DNA of 64,000 nt from Pyrus communis (taxonomy: Eukaryota; Streptophyta; Magnoliopsida; Rosales; Rosaceae): positions 12,634,001-12,698,000 of the forward strand of contig NC_084813.1 of the NCBI RefSeq assembly GCF_963583255.1, written 5' to 3'. Positions 1 through 11,990 of this stretch are shown here, one piece after another (position 1 is the stretch's first letter; every line of letters begins with the position of its first letter). The translations under genes and the position numbers were made by a program. Under the pieces are notes generated by a model. That model was not told the origin of the DNA, did not search any database, and was given only the letters and a program-made list of their open reading frames with translations.

Positions 1-3000
1 GCAAAACCCAGAATTTCTTCGTAAGTTGACTTCTGCTTAGACTATACAGGTATATTTATTCTAGGTGCCTAAGGTTTTGAGTTTTGAAGTTTGTGTTTGA
101 CTAATTAACCATTGAGATAGCCGTTATATATGACACCACCAAGATTCTCAATTCTTAGTCTTTCATATTTACAATTTGGTTTGTGGTCTTTGGACATCTC
201 TGCTGCTCTACCCATTACCAAGCACAGCTCGACAATCCCCAGCATTAGCAACCATCAGGGTCCTGCAAAAATTACAAAGTATGTAAGACTAAGACATGAA
301 ACCTAATTAAGATTCACAACTTCTACATGCAAAGTATTTAGAAAGAAATTCCATACAAACTCAATGCTCATCAGTCAATTTCTTTCTCTCTTTCATAATT
401 TAACTTTTGCTTCTTATTACCTTTGTTTTTTCTTTTCTATCTTGCAGATACTCTTTACTTTGCAGCAATCACTTCTGTCGCAACTGGTCGACAACAGTCA
501 CAGTCAACCCAGTAAGAAGTGACATAGATTTTTCTTTGATATGTTTGATAGATATAGCCCAAATTGATATTTCTCCCTTAGCTCCCTGCGAAATCCATGT
601 TGATTATATGGATTAATTATGCAACTTGATTGAAGTTTGATGTAATTTCATATTGTTAAACCCCTTTAAATGGATGAGAAAATATTGTTAAACCCCTCAA
701 ACTTTATTTGAGCTGTACTTTCAATTTAATTTCATATCAGTGAGACAATATAATTTTGTTTGAAAGGTTGGAAAAAGCTAATAACTCTTGGCAAAATGTC
801 TTTATGCAGATCACAGACAAGCAAACATTATCAAATCTATGTGTATGAGTTGCAAAGGTACGTGTGGAAAATAATAGGTGACCTCTTTATTCTATATATT
901 TCTAACGTTTATTTTTTATTTTTCCAAAATCCATGCTGCGCAATTTATGTTTCTCTTTCTTTAACATTTTTTTTGCTTCGGTTTTGCTCACTAAATAATT
1001 TGATTGACACCTACTTTTTAGAATTAGAATAGAATATGGTTATAATTATCTGCAATTGTGGGGTAGTTGGCAAAACTCAAGACCCTTTTATGCCTGTTTG
1101 AAGGAACAAACAGAGGTTGTAAACCCCTGCCTTGCTCATACATGTTTTACTCTTTCATTGGCATTTAATTTATTTTCCTGTTTTGGTTTAGGCTTTTAGT
1201 TTGGTTTGATTTGTTGTTAACTATGTTAATCTGGTAAGAATTACATTTTTCTAATGGCTTGGATTTAGGATTTCATTATAATTTCTTCTTTTTCAACATA
1301 ATGGTTAATCTGGATAAGGAGGTAGTTTGCATTCAGGTGAGGTGGGGCAGACTTTTTTGAGAAAGAACCTCTTGGTGGTGTCCCCTGGAGGACAAAATAG
1401 TACTATTTAGTGACCAGGAGCTGAGAGCCCAATTTCATTACAATTTCTTCTTTTTCAACGTAATGGTTATCGAATTAATTGTTTTTCCTTTAAGGGCACC
1501 AACAGCAGGCTAGACTCATACCTTTCCATTTTTTTTCTTCCAAATTCCTTTTCTACATTGAATCTTATTTTCAAATTTGTTTTATATTTTTGCTCGAAAT
1601 TCACAAGTGCAGTGTTTTCTATTTGTTAAAGGCATAATAGTATATCCATTCAGTTTAATTTCATTTTAACTCGGTGGTGGTTTACACAGTTTTCAGCATT
1701 TTCCACATAGGTTCTGATTTTAATTGTTTGCTAAAACCTAAAGATTGTTAAAACTAATGACAGGCGATTACTATATATTGTTCATATCAAGGATGGAGAC
1801 ATTTTTAGATTACCCTAAAATATAGCTAGGAAACATCTGTTCTTTTTCATTACGGCAGACATTGATGCCCTACAGTGTTGACTTTCTTTAATGCTTCCTC
1901 TGGATTCTACAGTTTCTTTTTAAAGTTTATTTGGTTGCTGGGAAAAAAACTCAGAAATGAAGGGCTTTAGAGTTTGATCATTTGTGCCTCAAATTTGGTA
2001 CTGTTTCTTTCCCCTATATAATTTTGATTGGTAATATAGATTTTCATCATAAATTATTGTATTCTTTTGCAAAGTTGTTCATGTTTTACACCTCTTTTAA
2101 CTTTAACACCATTTCACCTGAGAACTCAACTTCAATTAGAGAAAGAGGAAGAGGAGCATAGAAGTATGTCCACTACTCCTCTGTTTCATTGGTAATATCT
2201 CCAAACCCAATTCTCAGTTTTTAGGTTATTTTCACATCAATTAATTTTGCCTGTAATGTTAAGGCATGCTATTCTAAGGAATTTTTCGCACACAATTTTT
2301 TTTTTTTTTTCGGTCAAATAAATAGATATGGGTCTTCAACAAGTTATTTTTATGTATTATAGTTCATTATTTCACAACTATAATTTTTCAGTATTAATGG
2401 TAAAGCGTAATTTCAGATTGCATGTCTGAAAGTTTAGCCTTTTGTTTACAATTTGAATTGCATGTCTCAAAATTTATAGTATTTTCTTTAATTGCCAACT
2501 TAGAGCTCAGAGAAAGAGGTAGCAGCCATTGAAGTAACGAGTTCAAATATGAGTTCATATCTGAGTTCAAATCCTATTTTTGAGCCCTTTGTTTCATCGG
2601 TAATCAGGTAAAGCTCAAATATTTCGAACATGTTTAATTTTGGATTAGTCTCTACATCTACACGCGTACAAAGAACAAATATTCACTGGTCCTTTACAAT
2701 GACGATTCAATGGTTATGAATTAGTGTAATTCATGGATATAATGGATATATGGACGACGACAACAACAACAAAGGATATATTGACAAAGGGATAAATTGA
2801 AATATGCAGGAAATTGTTTCTCTATAACACATTGTGAGTCGAGGAATCTCTTTCTTTTGAGTTGGCCATGTTGGAGTGTATTTTTACTAACTTGGTACGC
2901 TATATCACATTCAGAGAACTCTTTTACATATCATTTTGTATTGTGTTTGGTAAATATATAATATTTGTTGGAGTATTTTGTATATAGTTGAGTCACATGA

Positions 3001-4360
3001 AATTCAAGATTCCAGTTGGTATATCATTTGACGCTTATCATCATCTGATCTTTGGCATATATAATCCGTGTGGTTGCTTAACAAAATCTGTTTGAATAAT
3101 CTCCATTAAATGACTTCTGTGTTTGTGACCTTTTACTCAAACTTTATATATTTTCTCCTCTCTAATTTGTGTTTTTTGCTTTGTCAGAAGATTATTTTTG
3201 TATAAAATATAAATGTTAGAAACATTCTACCCATTGTTTAGTTTCTTTGACTAATTTTGTAGTGTTAGTTCTACACCGTTCCAGTTTGGCTTTGATTGGA
3301 TAAATAATAGCATTGTTTATGCTAATTTGCCAATTTCCTCATATTTTTAAGTTATCTCGAAGCCGGATTCTGGGCCCTTTATTCAGCGTTTTGAAGACGT
3401 TACAATTTCTAAACCCCCGCAGCATCGCGCATGCAACCTTTCTAGTATGAACGATTCTTAAATTCGTTTTTATAAGTAACTTATTATTATTAGATGGTGA
3501 TTATCATCGTCAATTGTAGTTGGTCAGCAAAATAATTACCGGAAAGTTAAACCTCTTTATTTGTTTTGCATAAATAGAGTTTATTACACATTTTCCTCAT
3601 GAACTCTAGTGTTTGTTCCACTTTGGTTCTCAAACTTTTTTTTTTCCATTGCTTCCTTACAAGTATATTTTTCTTTTTAAACATATAAAGTTGTAGTGCA
3701 CAATAACATTTTTAGATGTCAATAGTATCACCCTTTGCCTAGTAGAGTTTCTCATTGTGTCAAATAGACAATGGTGACGTCAGTTACAAAAGTTGAAAGA
3801 ACTAGTGACAGGTAGTAGATTTTCTTTTGTTCAAGTGGACCCCAATGTCAACTATTTTAAGATTGATTTTTTCACACCAACACCAAACTATCACAGCTTT
3901 TGCTTGTTGGAGATATGTCAACAATATGTGATAAAAATAAATAATAAATGCGAACAACTAATTAACAGTGTATGAACAATGAAATAATATTAAACAGAAA
4001 TATTGAAGATCAAGGCTTGCGTACCGCAATGTCCTTGAAACATAAATTTCGTCCATACTCTGTGCTTGTAGTTCTACGGATGTCTGCTTCATCAGGATTC
4101 AATGATCAATTCAGAATTCCAGAATCGAAAAACTTGACTTTTGGCGAATTTCTATGTGGTTCTCTCAAATGATGTTTTGGATTGTAGAAGAAGAATTGTA
4201 TTTTTTGTGTTCTAAATGTCATGTAGATGGATTTATATATAGTAGTTGTATGCCTGTTCGCAACAGGTATGAGAATGGGATGTGTCTGTTAGGAGACATC
4301 TTCTCCAGAGGGGTGCTTTGCTTTGCGTTCTTTCATCACTCTTCAAACTTCACATGAAGG
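1..4360 (+). other. Unassigned region with splice-bounded open segments, possibly the 3' part of an unidentified gene
   Basis: No protein family is recognised. Several short segments look like exons. Sequence ending at 20 is followed by a GTAAGT donor. Segment 228-278 lies between a CAG acceptor and a GTATGT donor, 448-511 between TTGCAG and GTAAGA, and 811-857 between ATGCAG and GTACGT. The three internal segments are each open in at least one frame. Further open segments follow near 1337, 2505 and 3362-3461, the last ending in TAA, and one at 3972-4172 ends in TGA. I could not join them into one confident reading frame, so this may instead be a non-coding transcript or chance AG/GT sites in AT-rich DNA. 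The region ends where a solo LTR begins at 4375. Confidence 0.22.
1271..1469. repeat. 37-bp direct repeat pair
   Basis: Positions 1271-1307 and 1433-1469 carry nearly the same 37 bases (TTTCATTA, then a CTTC/T-rich stretch, then AATGGTTA). The interval between the starts is 162 bases. It looks like a local duplication of intron-like sequence. Confidence 0.6.
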
Positions 4361-4574
4361 GATGAGTATGTTTATGATAGGAGCATATTTATGCGACTTT
4401 GTTAGCATATTTCCTTGTATTTACTCAGTTAGTTTCTATTTATTAGAGTATTTTAAGCCATTTTCGTGTGTTTATAAGCCCATATGGCAAAGTTGGCAAT
4501 AAAAGGTAATTTTGAGCATTTTAAAGCAGTTTTGGGCTTGGAATGAATAACACATGCATGGAGCGAGGTGGATG

Positions 4575-6386
4575 TGGTGTGATACAAAATAGCACACAAA
4601 CTTAAACCCTTTATATGTAGTTGTAGTATGAATAAGTAGGGATCGTTATAGGTCGGGGATTAGAAGGGATGCTAATCTACACACTTTTAAGCTCTAAAAC
4701 ACTAAACTAGATTCAAAAACAGAAAGCTAGACTCTAATGACTCAAAATAGAAACTAAGGGTAACACTAAACTAGATTCAAAAACAGAAAGCTAGACTCTA
4801 ATGACTCAAAATAGAAACTAAGGGTGATTTTGGATGAATTCTAACTTAACTTTGACTTAAAACACTAAAAGAAATAGATTTAAACAGGTCCTAGCTAAGT
4901 AAACACGATATTATAGGGGAATTGGTTTTTGACGAATTTAAAACTTGAAAAAGCAAATTACTGAAACTAAATAAAGGGTACGAATTTGGAGTGAATTGAT
5001 GGGTGATAGATTAGCTAGAAGATTCTTCTCCCCGCATGACACATATGCATACAAATCGATTTCCAGTTATTATTCCTATAAACCATGAATGACAATGCCC
5101 TAAGTTAACCGTGAACTGCACAAATTAACCATCAGATTTTCCTAAATGCATTGAAATGGACTTAGCGACGCAATCAAATTATTCTTATCAAGTTCCCTAT
5201 ATGAACTGCATGTTGGAGATACATATCAAAGATCATTAAGTTCTATGAAAATCATAGTATTGACAAGACATTCGTAACTATGAACTGCATGATACTCCTA
5301 TCATGGATTTACTTAATACAATCATGACTAGTGACTAACACTACTTATAAATATAAGTTCATAACGATTAGGTGAAATTCTCTTATATTTTAGCATCAAA
5401 TTCATGCATTCAAACTAAATATGCATCCTTAATCAACATACAAGCATAAGTTATTAATCAAACAGATAAGTAAATCGCATTCATGTTTTACGAAACAATA
5501 ACTGGAGGAAATCAATTCATATCACATATATGTTCATGGCTTCGAATTCACCTCTAGCTAAAAAGAAATTAGTTCCACATGTCCATCATAATTGAAAACC
5601 AAATTAAAATCAACATTGGACTAAAACTAAGGATAGAATACACCTAGAAACGTTCCAGCACTCCAATGGCAGATTGCACAATCATTACTCCTTCTCTCCT
5701 TCCTTCCTTGCTGCGGCACAAAGTATATGTTTCTAATTTTTCTCTTTAAGGCTCTCTGGTGTGTGGTGGTAGAATTATGCAACACAATGTGGTATTTATA
5801 GGGCTAGATGTGGCACAATTTCTGAAGGGAAAATGATTGCATGGCATAATTTGTAAAGGAGAAGGATAGCATAATCCTAGGAGGAAAGGGAATACAATAA
5901 ACGGCAGATTTCTAGGTTTCTAGAAATGGTGGTGCGGCAGAGATTTTAGGATTGAGGATAGGGCTTTTAGAACCTGATATTTAGATGATTTAATGTGAAA
6001 ATGAGTCCCCTTTGAAGCTGGAATTAAGGTAGGATAAGATTAGGTTAGGATAGATAAAGTTGAATAAGATAAGTTAGTTTGGATAATGTTTCCTTCTTCT
6101 TAGGTGATTTCTTATCTTCCAAGTCTTGATTTAACTCTTCCAGATGTTAAGCATATTCTTATTTTCTTTTGATCTTCAAAAACGTCCATCCACCTTGCTC
6201 CATGCATGTGATATCCATTCCAAGCCCAAAACTGTTCTAAAATGCTCCAAATTACCTTTTCTTGCCAACTTTGCCATTTGGACCTACAAACACACAAAAA
6301 TGGCTTAAAACACTCTAATAAATAGAAACTAACTAAGTAAATGCAAAGAAATAGGCTAACAAAGTCACATAAATATGCTCCTATCA
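4575..6386 (-). mobile_element. Nested solo LTR of the same family, opposite orientation
   Basis: Read on the minus strand from 6386, it starts TGATAGGAGCATATTTATG and ends about 1.81 kb later in ATCACACCA at 4575. It is flanked by GGATG (4570-4574) and AGATG (6387-6391), a 5-bp target duplication with one difference. Its interior is recognisably the same family as the host LTR. It holds a local 64-bp tandem duplication. Confidence 0.85.
4699..4826. repeat. 64-bp tandem duplication inside the nested LTR
   Basis: The block starting ACACTAAACTAGATTC at 4699 is repeated immediately at 4763, both copies running through to AACTAAGGGT. The two copies are almost identical, so the duplication is young relative to the LTR. 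The other two solo LTRs of the family do not obviously share it. Confidence 0.85.
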
Positions 6387-7970
6387 AGATGGATGTTTTT
6401 GAATATCAAAAGAGGCTAGGAATGTGCTTAACATATGTAAGAATTAATTCAAGACATTGAAGATAAGGAATCAGCTAAAAGGAAGGAACATTATCCAAAC
6501 CAACCTTAACCTAATCTTATCCTACTTTAATTTCAGCGGTAAGGGGGAATCAATTTCACATTAAATCACCTAAATATCTGGTTCTAGAAGCCCTATCCTC
6601 TACCCTAGATTTGTGCCGCACCTTACCTTATCCTTTCCCCTAAGAATCTGCCGCAACCACCATCTCCTTATTCTCCCTGGTTTCTACCATGTAATTAAAC
6701 TTTTCTTTGTGGGATTGGAGTGTGTAATCCGTCTCCAACACAACTTTGATGTGCCCTATCCTTGTCCTCCAAGGATTGGTGCTGTGAACCCTAGCCTATA
6801 TATATACACATTTATGCTGCACAAAACCAGAGAGCCTAAAAGAGAAAATCAGAAAAATACACTTTGTGCTACAGCTTTACAAGGAAGGAAGGAGAAGAAG
6901 GACTTGTGCCATGACCTGCCATCCAAGGCCATTGGAGTGTTGGAGCGTTTCTGGGTTCTTTCTATCCTTAAGTTTAGCTCAATGTTTAAATTAGATTGGT
7001 TTTGTTTAATTGCAAACATGTGGAACTAATTTCGTTTTAGCTAGAGGTGAATTCAAAACCATGGACATATTTCCTCCAGTTATTGTTTTATAAATCATGA
7101 ATGCGATTTACTTATTTGTTTGATTGATAACTTATTCTTGTATGTTGATTAAGGATGCATACTTAGTTTGCATGCATGAATTTGATGCTAAAATATAAGG
7201 GAATTTCACCTAATAGTTATGAACTTATATTTATAAGTAGTGGAAATCACTAGTCATGATTGTGTTAAGTAAATCCATGGCAGGAGTATCATGCAGTTCA
7301 TAGTTACGAATGTCTTGTCAATGCTTATGATTTTCATAGAACTTAATGATCTTTAATATGTATCTCTATCATGCAATTCATATAGGGAACTTGATAAGAA
7401 TAATTTGATTGCGACACTGAGTCCAATTCAATGAAATTAGGAAAATCTGAGGGTTTATTTGTGTAGTTTACAATTAATTTAGGGCATTGTCATTCATGGT
7501 TTATAGGAATAATAACTGAAAATCAATTTGTATGCATATGATTCATGTGTGGAGAAGAATCATCTAGCTAGCCTTTCACCTCTTAAGTCATCTTAATTTT
7601 GTGCAACCTTTACTTAGTTTTGCAACTTATTAGTTTTAAGTCAATTTTCGTCCAGGCAAACTCCCCTTTCATGTTTTGGGTCAATTTAGTTAGATTTTCG
7701 TCCAAATCACCCATTAGTGCTTGTTTTGAGTTATTTGAGTCAGTTTAGCTTAATTTTATGTTTTTGAGTCTAATTAGTGTAGATTAGCATCACTTCTAAT
7801 TCCCAGCCTAAAACGATCCCTACTTTTATATACTACAACTATCAAAAAGAGGGTTTAATTTGTGTGTTAGTTTATATCACATCAGTTTATAAAATAATTA
7901 ATTAATTAAATTCGAAATTAATTAAAAATAATTAATTATTTCCGAAAATAATGTAATTAAAGTATTTAAT

Positions 7971-8185
7971 TGTTAGAGCCCGAGCCTCAAGACCCATCTA
8001 TTATATATTAAATATTAATTAATTAGTACACCATAAAGTCCAACCCCAAGGGTGAGCCTAATTTTGTTCTCCAAGGTCCATCACTCCAATCACTTTCTAT
8101 AAGGGGCAAAACTTTATAAAATGATGAAATCTTTTGAGAATGACCAATGTGGGATAATGAAATTTCTACTCAAAATTTTCAACAT
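7971..8185 (+). mobile_element. Possible short solo LTR (Ty1/copia-like)
   Basis: The stretch begins TGTTAGAGCCC and ends TTTTCAACA. It contains an ACCAATGTGGGATAA segment of a kind common near the start of plant copia LTRs. No convincing target duplication was seen, and the length of about 215 bases is short. The flanking 7885-7970 is very AT-rich with nothing else recognisable. Confidence 0.3.
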
Positions 8186-8375
8186 AATACACACATATAA
8201 GACATAAGAAGGTTGGAAGTGGCGTACGAAAAAAAAAACTAGGATTCTGTATTGGTATAGTGGTTCACGGACTACTCTAACACATAAACGATGAATATCG
8301 AGACAAGATAGAAACAATATGTGAATCATATTATTGGTCATGTTGCTTTGCGACGATATTCTTATAGTGAAAACT

Positions 8376-8377
<2 letters not shown>

Positions 8378-8427
<50 letters not shown>
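8378..8427. repeat. Homopolymer tract of 50 T
   Basis: An uninterrupted T run. It may be the tail of a minus-strand retroposon, but no SINE or LINE body was recognised next to it. Lysine-rich reading frames across it on the minus strand are artefacts. Confidence 0.9.
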
Positions 8428-8612
8428 CCAATTTTTGTGCCGATTAAATAATAAACCAACTCAAAACTAACTGATTGGTTAGCATAAGTACCTCCTATTG
8501 CTAGTGCTGGATGAAAGTGGTAGCGTGTTAGTAGATGGAGGAATATTCTAGCCACCATGTGTTGTTTTTTTGTCAATTTTTGTAGCAAAAATCATTTTTT
8601 GTCCTTATTGCA

Positions 8613-9042
8613 AGGTTTTAAAAGACGTTAGGCACTAGTCGAGCAGCGGGGTGGGGTCTAGCTTTTGGGCAGACTAGGTGGATGAAGTAAATTTATTATA
8701 TATTGCATAAATAAGTGTCTGCTTACACTTAAAATATACATAGTTTCATTGTGATACATGGCAAAATATAATGACATATAGATTATAAAGCATTAGAACA
8801 TAATGAAATGGGGAACAAGCAATAATATGTGTTGATCTAAGTATTCAACAAGTCTCTTACAATTTATTAAGAAAATAAAATGCAAAATGAAAGTAATCAA
8901 TTTTTTGTGTAAGTGAGAGTTACGACATAGGCAGGTCGTGGTGGGCGCCTAAAACTCTTTCTTAATTTTCAAATGCCTAAAGATTAATCGGGACCATGGC
9001 AGCCGCCTAGTGCCTAGGCAGAGATTTTTAGAACAGTGTTAT
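8613..9042. mobile_element. Non-autonomous element with terminal inverted repeats
   Basis: The left end (GGTTTTAAAAGACGTTAGGC) and the right end (GTGCCTAGGCAGAGATTTTT, then AGAACAGTG) are imperfect inverted repeats around an AT-rich centre. No coding capacity was seen. The ends resemble a widespread plant element carrying CCTAGGCG-type termini; the assignment is from memory. Confidence 0.5.
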
Positions 9043-9187
9043 TGAACACTTTAAAAAATAAGAGATCAACATGGGACAAAATAAAATTGAACATCCAAAG
9101 TGAGAAATAGCCTAATAGTATGGGGGGCCGAATATAAAATTAATGCGTAAAACACTAGTAAAGGCATCACTAATAAAAGGTACAAAA

Positions 9188-9758
9188 TGTTACATCCCAG
9201 ACCCGCTCCGTCGTAGCATGATATTCTTCGCTCTGAGCCATGCCTTCATGGTTTTGTTTCTGGGAACTCACACAAGAACTTCCCAGTGGGTCACCCATCC
9301 TAGGAATGTTATTGCCCAAACTCGCTTAACTTCGGAGTTCTGATGGAATCCGAAGCTAGTGAGTTCCCAAAAGGTCTCGTGCTATATGGAGGTGGGAATT
9401 GTCACATTCCAGTCTTGACTTCGCCGTAACACGATATTGTCCGCTTTGGGCCTCGGCCACGCCCTCATGGTTTTGTTTCTGGAAACTCACACGAGAACTT
9501 CCCAGTGGGTCACCCATCCTGGGAATGCTTTCGCTCGAACTCGCTTAACTTCGGAGTTCTGATGGAATCCGAAGCCAGTTAGTTCCCAAAAGGCCTCATG
9601 TTATATGGAGATGGGCATGTACATATAAGGCACATCACCTCCTCTCCGTTGGTCGATGTGGGATGCTACAATAGTTCCCAAAAACAAATCCGTGCGGGAA
9701 TGGTAAGCCCAAAACGGACAATATCGTGCTACAGCAGAGTCGAGACTGGGATGTGACA
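9188..9758 (-). mobile_element. Rearranged cluster of Cassandra-type LTR fragments with 5S rRNA-like segments
   Basis: Three pieces lie end to end. A minus-strand LTR fragment (9188-9399) lacks its outer start. A second, nearly complete minus-strand LTR (9400-9670) follows. A plus-strand piece of the 3' part (9673-9758, ending GATGTGACA) completes the cluster. The minus-strand pieces contain the 5S rRNA internal promoter region at about 9274-9346 and 9493-9565, seen as the complement of CCGAAGTTAAGCG and GGATGGGTGACCC. Cassandra elements are non-autonomous terminal-repeat retrotransposons known for 5S-derived LTR sequence. No primer-binding site lies between the first two copies, so this is not an intact element. 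Confidence 0.8.
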
Positions 9759-9831
9759 CAAAATGCCTTGAAATGTGTACTTTATATTTTTGGTTGGCCG
9801 AAAAACTACCTAATGAAGAGATGTACAAGAA

Positions 9832-10190
9832 AAAATGCTAAGAATATCATTTTTTAAAACCACATTTCGTAAACCACATGAGGTTATAATAAAGTAAGAA
9901 TTGATGATTTAAAGAAGGAAAATCCAAAGGAAACCATATTTTTAAACAACGTTTTGTAAATCATTTGATGTGGCAATAAACTAAGATTCCATAGTTAAAG
10001 AAATTATAAAAATAAAAAAATAAAAAAACTATCAACAAACCAAGTCACACAGTTCACAAAATTTGACTTTAAAAGATGGTCTCTCTAGCATTATCCTTTA
10101 AAACTTTTAAAATAGAAGACCAACCGTCGTGACCACACCATGTGGTTTATAAAATATGATTTAAAAATATGATATCTCTAGCACTACCCG
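9832..10190. mobile_element. MITE with inverted repeats of about 55 bp
   Basis: The left arm (AAATGCTAAGAATATC through CCACATGAGG) and the right arm (CCATGTGGTTTATAAAATAT through GATATCTCTAGCACTACCC) are inverted repeats with scattered mismatches. The interior of about 250 bases is A-rich and non-coding. Confidence 0.65.
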
Positions 10191-10264
10191 ATGTAAAATA
10201 TACATATTGGTTGAAATGTGAAAAATACTGCCAACCAAGTAATTAAAGTGATGTGGAAAAATTC

Positions 10265-10690
10265 GTAAAGGAAAGCAGCAGCAAAGCAACTAATGGATTC
10301 TCTCAAAGATAATACTGTCAAATTTGTAAGATTAAGCAAGCAAGAAAGAGGGATGGCTTGCGGAGCGGAAGTTGTTAATCGACACATTATTTTGTCCTAA
10401 GTTAAGCAACTGAAGGTTTGTTAAGGCACATAACGTGCTAGGAACGAAACCAGACAATGAGTTTTCGAGCATGTCTATCTACGTGAGTTTTGAAACATGG
10501 AAGATGAAGTTTGGAATTGCACTGCTGAGGTGATTTTGTCATACTAAAGTTCCTTGTAGGTTAAGGCCTATGTTTGCTGGGAGACTAATTGATAGATGCT
10601 TAATACTAAGTGAAATTGTCCTTATTGAGGACATATTGAAGATTGTGGATGGCATGAGGCCGTTGAGGTTATTCCTAAATAGTGATAAAG
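10265..10690 (-). pseudogene. LRR receptor-like kinase fragment (extracellular repeats only), broken
   Basis: The minus strand encodes recognisable leucine-rich repeats: [21 protein letters not shown], then LSGFVPSTLCALTNLQLLNL and GQNN. This matches the LRR ectodomain of EFR/FLS2-like receptor kinases, which sense ligands at the plasma membrane and signal through a cytoplasmic kinase. Here there are at least two in-frame stop codons, a frame change near 10370, and no signal peptide, transmembrane segment or kinase domain. It is a decayed fragment, possibly carried in by transposon activity, and sits between a MITE and an LTR remnant. Confidence 0.7.
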
Positions 10691-10899
10691 TCTCTAAGCA
10701 ATCGTTTAATTTCTAGGTACCTACCACAATTCATGTCAGCAACCTTTCATTGGTTTAATTTATAGCCTAAGCAACTGTTTGTCACTTTGGTAACAATGTT
10801 TTTATTTATTTGCTGAAGATATAGATTATTAGTCATTGTGGGACTATGATTTTTCCAGGTCAGAGTAAGTCTGAACCAAATGTAGTTACTTTAGAAGTT

Positions 10900-11420
10900 T
10901 GGTCATGGACTCACTGGTTACTTGTGGAGATGAATCAAACGGAGTAGCAGTGCAACGATCACTCTACTCTGGTGCACTAGCTGCATCCTAGAGACTCCAT
11001 TGGATGACCACGCTTGTCTTGTAAGACACGCGATCTAATCCGGATATGGACATAATCAGATCCTAAGTCTTGGAGTTCCTACAATCTAAGAATTGGCACA
11101 CGCAGCAAGTAATCATAACTCCTAAGAGGATGCAATACCTACTTCTAATCCTCTTGGATTCTCCCAACTTAGAACGAGGACTCTATCCTAAAAAAAAAGT
11201 CTCTCTCCCCCCCCCCCCCCAGTATAAGTTCACTCATCTAGTGTAATGCAATATAAACACTTGAATTCTCTTAGTCGTTACTTGAGTCTAAAATCATTCA
11301 TAACTTGACTATCAGAGAACCTTTGGCCGGCACACACACATACCCCCCTTCCCCTGAGGTTTTAGGCTTGCTCATGATTGTTTTCTATTTTGTACTTATA
11401 GCAGTGCGCGAATTTAGTTC
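10900..11420 (+). repeat. Degraded LTR of a Tat-like Ty3/gypsy element
   Basis: The stretch CTTGGAGTTCCTACAATCTA, followed by a lysine-poor spacer, CTCTCTC, a C run at 11207-11220 and an AGTATAAG box, resembles the remnant at 27070-27220 (TTCTTGGAGATTCCTACAAT through CTCTCTTAACTAGTATAAAT). The exact boundaries are not visible. It precedes a gag-like reading frame. Confidence 0.5.
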
Positions 11421-11426
11421 TAATAA

Positions 11427-11990
11427 TTGATGCTTTCATTAAGAAAGAACTCATATACCTCCCAACCAAATCACTCTACTAGTGACATGTTTGCCAAAGA
11501 GAGCTCGGTCAACACCAACGTTAACTCTAGCGGTTTAGATAACCTACATTCTGATATGTCTGTTATTCCAGAAGTGAATAACTTACTGCCTCAGACCACT
11601 GCAACTTTAGAGGCAAGTAACAGTCCACAAAGAATGATGACTTCACCAAGAAACGGTGGAGACCCAGCCAATGGACTACCTCCTTCCATGAACCAAATTT
11701 GGGAAACCCTAATGAAGATCAACGCTTCTGTGAAGAAGTTGCAAAAAAAAACCAAACTGCCGTTCAAGTAGAGAGCCATTCTAACTTTGTAGACATGGAA
11801 AAATGAATGAAGAACCTAGAGAACTCAAGCGGGACTACCCCTCAAATCCAAATTCCTGTTTTCAGATACGGAAACATAATTACCATAACTCCCGAAAGAA
11901 CCCTATAGCGTCCCCTGCTATTCCAATGAAGGTGAACAACATCAATCAGAGAAGGGTTCTAACAAGTATTGGATAGGTCACTAACGTGGT
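11427..11990 (+). pseudogene. gag N-terminal remnant of a Ty3/gypsy element
   Basis: An open segment of 114 codons (11427-11771), rich in Ser, Asn and Thr, contains a GGDPANGLPPSMNQIWETL stretch typical of the region upstream of gag in plant Tat-like elements. It begins just downstream of an LTR-like sequence and is followed by more gag-like sequence out of frame to about 11990, where unrelated minus-strand sequence begins. No zinc knuckle, protease or polymerase follows. Confidence 0.45.

Larger units (their letters stand above)
4375..7884 (+). mobile_element. Solo LTR (Ty3/gypsy, Athila-like family), interrupted by a nested LTR
   Basis: It begins TGATAGGAGCATATTTATG and ends in ATCACATCA, and is flanked by an exact 5-bp target duplication GTTTA (4370-4374 and 7885-7889). 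No primer-binding site or coding region adjoins it, so this is a solo LTR left by LTR-LTR recombination. The first about 200 bases (4375-4574) and the rest (about 6392-7884) are split by a second LTR in the opposite orientation. Without the insert the LTR is about 1.69 kb. Its termini resemble those of the full-length element at 30842, but the body differs, so it is a related family. Confidence 0.85.

Noticed and set aside
8114..8588. Minus-strand open frames with long lysine runs
   Set aside because: They are created by the 50-base T tract; the flanking residues show no conserved domain.
9274..9565. 5S rRNA genes
   Set aside because: Only the internal-promoter part of 5S rRNA is matched and it is embedded in Cassandra LTR sequence; not functional 5S genes.
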